Shown: one piece after another, positions 61,529 through 64,000 of the stretch | Layout of the letters: each line of letters starts with the position of its first letter | Position numbering within the stretch: position 1 is the first letter of the stretch | NCBI RefSeq assembly: GCF_001613935.1 | Contig: NZ_LQCI01000023.1 | Location: forward strand, 124,001 to 188,000 | DNA: 64,000 nt | Source: Amycolatopsis regifaucium | Lineage (GTDB): Bacteria; Actinomycetota; Actinomycetes; Mycobacteriales; Pseudonocardiaceae | Direction of reading: 5' to 3' | The notes under the pieces: model-generated | What the model saw: the letters and a program-made list of their open reading frames with translations, nothing else | What the model was told of the DNA's origin: nothing | Databases searched by the model: none | Position numbers and translations under genes: made by a program

Positions 61529-62971
61529 TCACTTGCCGGGGAAGAGGAGTTCGTCCGGCGGCCGCACCGTGCCGTCCAGCCACGCGTGGTTGAACTCGCC
61601 GAGGTCGCGCTGGGTCATCGCGGAGACGTACAGCTCGAAGTCGTGCCAGTTCTGGTTGCCCTGCGGGTTGATCACCGGGAAGCCCGCGACGATCTGGAAG
61701 AACGCCTCGTCACCGATGAGACGGCGCAGCGCGTGCACCATCAGCACCGCTTTGGTGGTGGGCGCGAATTCGGTGCCCTTGCCCGGATCGGTGAGCTTGG
61801 GCGCCCAGAATCCCGCGTCGTCCCTCACCCGGGCGACCAGTTCGCGGTACCGCCGGTCCAGGTCGGCGCCGTTCTTGGCCTCGTCCCACAACCAGACCGC
61901 GTACCGCGCGATGGACTCGGGCATCAACGCGTCGCGCCACATCTTGCCGCTCACCCCGGCGCCCCACCATTGGTACGCGGTGGCGTACACGAGATCGGCG
62001 ACGGTCGCCGTGCGTCCGTACACCGGCCGGGTCTGCGCGCCGTGCGTGTAGCCGAGAGAGCGGTCGAGGAACAGCCCACCCGCGGCGGATTGCGGGTAGT
62101 CGCCGAACTTGCCGGTGAGGAACTCCAGCACCTCGGGCAGCCGTCCGCCGATTTTCCGCTTGTCGACGGCGCACGGATGGTAGGCGTTGATCGCCGTGCG
62201 ACCGCCGGGAAGCGTGATTCTCTCGACCTCCCAGCGGCCGATGCCGAGCATGGCCGTGCTCGGGGCGAGGGCGGTGTCCTCCGCCAAGGTGACGGTGTGC
62301 CGTCCGTGGCCCGCCGGACTGTCGGATACCTGGAAACCGTTGCCTGTCACGGAGAATTCGTCCAGGACGGTGACGGAGACGCGCAGGGTCGCCTTGTCGA
62401 CTTCGGTACCGTTGACGGGAAACCAGGTCATCGCCGAATGCGGCTGGCCGGTGGCGACGGCGGAATCACCGGACGTGGCCAGCCAGCCGACCCGGCCACG
62501 CGCCGTGCTGATCGGCTCCGGGCGCCCGTCGTATCCGACCACCACGGTGAACCGGGTTCCTTCGGTCACCGGGTTCCGCGGGGTGATCACCAGCTCGTGT
62601 TCACCCTCCCGCCGGAATGCGGCGGCCACTCCGTCGACGGTCACCGAGCGGACGGTGAGACCGCGCAGGTCGAGGTTGAACCGGCTCAGGTCCTGGGTGG
62701 CCGTCGCGGTGATCGTGGCCTTGCCGCGCAACAGCATCGAGTACGGCGCGTAGTCCAACGCGAGCGAGTAGCCGGAGACGTCGTAGCCGCCGTTGCCGTC
62801 CTTCGGGTAGTAGGGATCGGCGCCGAGGACGGTGCCATCGGGCGAGACGTGGACGTACCCGTCGCTGCCGGGTGACGGCTGCGCCGCCGCCGACGTCTGG
62901 CAGGTGCCGATCATCGTGGTGGCGAGCAACGCGGTGCAGAGTGGCTCCTGCCACCGAAGCCGCACGGTCAT
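61529..62971 (-). CDS. M1-peptidase-like secreted pseudoenzyme
   Basis: This 480-residue paralogue of the two M1 peptidases has a signal peptide (about 1-30, ending TSAAAQ) and the same YYPKDGNGGYDV segment and domain order. Where the others have V-H-E-N-A-H-Q-W-W, it has V-Y-A-T-A-Y-Q-W-W (residues 328-336). Both zinc histidines and the catalytic glutamate are replaced. Only the third ligand, Glu352 (PESIARYA), remains. The frame is intact and the rest is well conserved, so it is probably still selected for a non-catalytic role such as peptide or surface binding. Recent inactivation is the alternative. Confidence 0.88.
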   Translation of the reverse strand: MTVRLRWQEPLCTALLATTMIGTCQTSAAAQPSPGSDGYVHVSPDGTVLGADPYYPKDGNGGYDVSGYSLALDYAPYSMLLRGKATITATATQDLSRFNLDLRGLTVRSVTVDGVAAAFRREGEHELVITPRNPVTEGTRFTVVVGYDGRPEPISTARGRVGWLATSGDSAVATGQPHSAMTWFPVNGTEVDKATLRVSVTVLDEFSVTGNGFQVSDSPAGHGRHTVTLAEDTALAPSTAMLGIGRWEVERITLPGGRTAINAYHPCAVDKRKIGGRLPEVLEFLTGKFGDYPQSAAGGLFLDRSLGYTHGAQTRPVYGRTATVADLVYATAYQWWGAGVSGKMWRDALMPESIARYAVWLWDEAKNGADLDRRYRELVARVRDDAGFWAPKLTDPGKGTEFAPTTKAVLMVHALRRLIGDEAFFQIVAGFPVINPQGNQNWHDFELYVSAMTQRDLGEFNHAWLDGTVRPPDELLFPGK

Positions 62972-63080
62972 GAACGAGCCTTCTCTCTACTGGGGAGGGT
63001 GCCCGGCCATCGTGCGGTCGTCCACGCCGGTCGCGGCACTGCCAGCCCGCCATGCCTTGGGGTTATCCGGGCAGCGGTCG

Positions 63081-63135
63081 GTCCGTGAAGGCCTCCTTGC
63101 CTACCCTCAAGGTAGGGAAGGAGGCCTTCACGGAC
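63081..63135. repeat. 55-bp hairpin, family A, in a divergent promoter region
   Basis: GTCCGTGAAGGCCTCCTTGC pairs with the reverse arm ending CCTTCACGGAC, with one internal mismatch. Here it lies between divergent genes (M1-like and MFS), where a terminator is not expected. It is one of several repeats in the 416-bp gene-free gap 62972-63387. Confidence 0.75.
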
Positions 63136-63192
63136 TCGGTAAACGCCACAGACGCAGCGGCGCGGTGTGTGGCTCAGCCGAGGAAACACAGG

Positions 63193-63290
63193 CCGCCATC
63201 ATGTACCTCCCGCGAGCAAGACCGCAGGCCACGTATCTAAGAGACGGTTCGCTCTAACCCGCATCGCCACTCACGACCAACCCGACCGAC
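63193..63290. mobile_element. Truncated MITE-like remnant
   Basis: GCCATCATGTAC, GCGAGCAAGACCGCAGG, TCTAAGAGAC and CCCGCATCGCCACTCACGAC appear in the same order as in the right half of copies 2 and 4, but the hairpin's left arm and the left end are missing. It is a decayed copy upstream of the MFS gene. The last 100 bp of the gap (63290-63387) should hold that gene's promoter. Confidence 0.55.
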
Positions 63291-63387
63291 GCCTCACCGG
63301 CGCCACTCCTCGCCTGTGGCCCGATAACGCCGCGGCATACCCGCCCGGGACTATCGCGCGCAGTGCCGGGAAAGAGATCGTCGACGC

Positions 63388-64000
63388 ATGCTGCCCCTCC
63401 CGGCGCTGCTCGCGCTGACGACGACGGTCTTCCTCGGTTGCCTCACCGAGGTACTGCCCGCCGGTCTGCTGCTGGGCATGTCGGCGGATCTCGGGGTGTC
63501 CCCGTCGGCGACCGGTCAGCTGGTGACGGTCTACGCGATCACCACCGCGCTCACCGCCATCCCGCTCACCACGGTCACGCTCCGGGTGCCGCGCAAACAC
63601 CTGCTCGTCGCGCTGATCATCGGTTTCCTGCTGACCAACCTGGTGATCGCCGTGTCCTCGTCGTACCCGCTGATCCTGGCCGCGCGAGTCGGCTCCGGCG
63701 CGTTGACCGGCGTGATGTGGTCGCTCGTGGCCGGCTACGCGATGCGCCTCGTCCCGCCTGGGCTCACCGGACGCGCGCTGGCCGTGGCCATGTCCGGCAC
63801 CCCGATCGGCTTCGCCCTCGGCGTGCCCGCCGGTACCGCGCTCGGCGAACTGGCCGATTGGCGCTGGGCGTTCGGTGTGATGGCGCTGATCACCGTGCCG
63901 CTCCTGGGCTGGGTCCTCGTCGCGGTGCCGACCGTGCCGGCGGATCCGGCACGCCCCACCCGCCCGCTGGCCGCGTCACGGCTGCCGGGGATGCGCCCCG
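63388..64000 (+). CDS. MFS transporter, 3' truncated by the window edge
   Basis: About 204 residues are visible, with six predicted membrane segments, that is the first half of a 12-segment major facilitator. GQLVTVYAITTALTAIPLT (segments 1-2) and GSGALTGVMWSLVAGYAMRL with GTPIGFALGVPAGTALGEL (segments 4-5) fit drug/arabinose-type exporters of the DHA1 (AraJ-like) group. The gene continues past 64000. ATG 63388 has weak upstream GAAAGAGA. It is divergent from the M1-like pseudoenzyme. The substrate is unknown. Confidence 0.82.
   Translation, partial: MLPLPALLALTTTVFLGCLTEVLPAGLLLGMSADLGVSPSATGQLVTVYAITTALTAIPLTTVTLRVPRKHLLVALIIGFLLTNLVIAVSSSYPLILAARVGSGALTGVMWSLVAGYAMRLVPPGLTGRALAVAMSGTPIGFALGVPAGTALGELADWRWAFGVMALITVPLLGWVLVAVPTVPADPARPTRPLAASRLPGMRP

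Overview
The window is high-GC actinomycete chromosome. Starts are often GTG or TTG, third codon positions are strongly GC-biased, and Lsr2, EspG proteins, a mycothiol-type TIGR03086 protein and the folE-folP-folB-folK order are all present. These point to Pseudonocardiaceae, most likely Amycolatopsis. That assignment is an inference; no rRNA or tRNA gene was recognised.

The central part (about 8.7-40.3 kb) is a conserved core block. It is collinear with the Mycobacterium tuberculosis ppa-to-clpC1 region as I remember it: ppa, dacB (PBP4), a zinc-protease family gene, tilS, hpt, an ESX-type insert (PE-like, PPE-like, two EspG), ftsH, folE-folP-folB-folK, DUF3180, a coiled-coil membrane protein, PrsW, a DUF2520 protein, panC, panD, coaX, lysS, lsr2 and clpC. 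It joins folate synthesis, coenzyme A precursor synthesis, purine salvage, tRNA modification and charging, and proteolysis. Lineage-specific insertions break it: a MerR gene inside the folate run, two coupled methyltransferases before lysS, and an AraC / TIGR03086 / FhuF-like group with an iron box between lsr2 and clpC.

The left flank (0-8.2 kb) holds a truncated diiron protein with a Baeyer-Villiger-type monooxygenase and a degenerate copy of it. It also holds a GreA-family factor, a secreted M14 carboxypeptidase, a gamma carbonic anhydrase, a second, divergent ribosomal protein L11 under a MerR-type promoter, and glyA behind a ZTP riboswitch.

The right flank (40.4-64 kb) is accessory. It has a broken HigB toxin with an intact antitoxin, a membrane-anchored Hsp70-like protein, and three secreted M1-peptidase paralogues, one of which has lost its catalytic motif. 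It also has a large AfsR-like regulator, a DrrAB-like exporter, a SIR2 protein, and a compact cyclodipeptide synthase / NCS1 transporter / LysR operon with a second, divergent LysR.

Several families of palindromic repeats sit between genes, often exactly at gene ends. One has terminal inverted repeats and looks like a non-autonomous mobile element. The most promising unusual system is the L11 paralogue: it lacks the prolines of the thiopeptide-binding loop and shares an identical leaderless MerR promoter geometry with the MerR gene 18 kb away. The cyclodipeptide operon is second.
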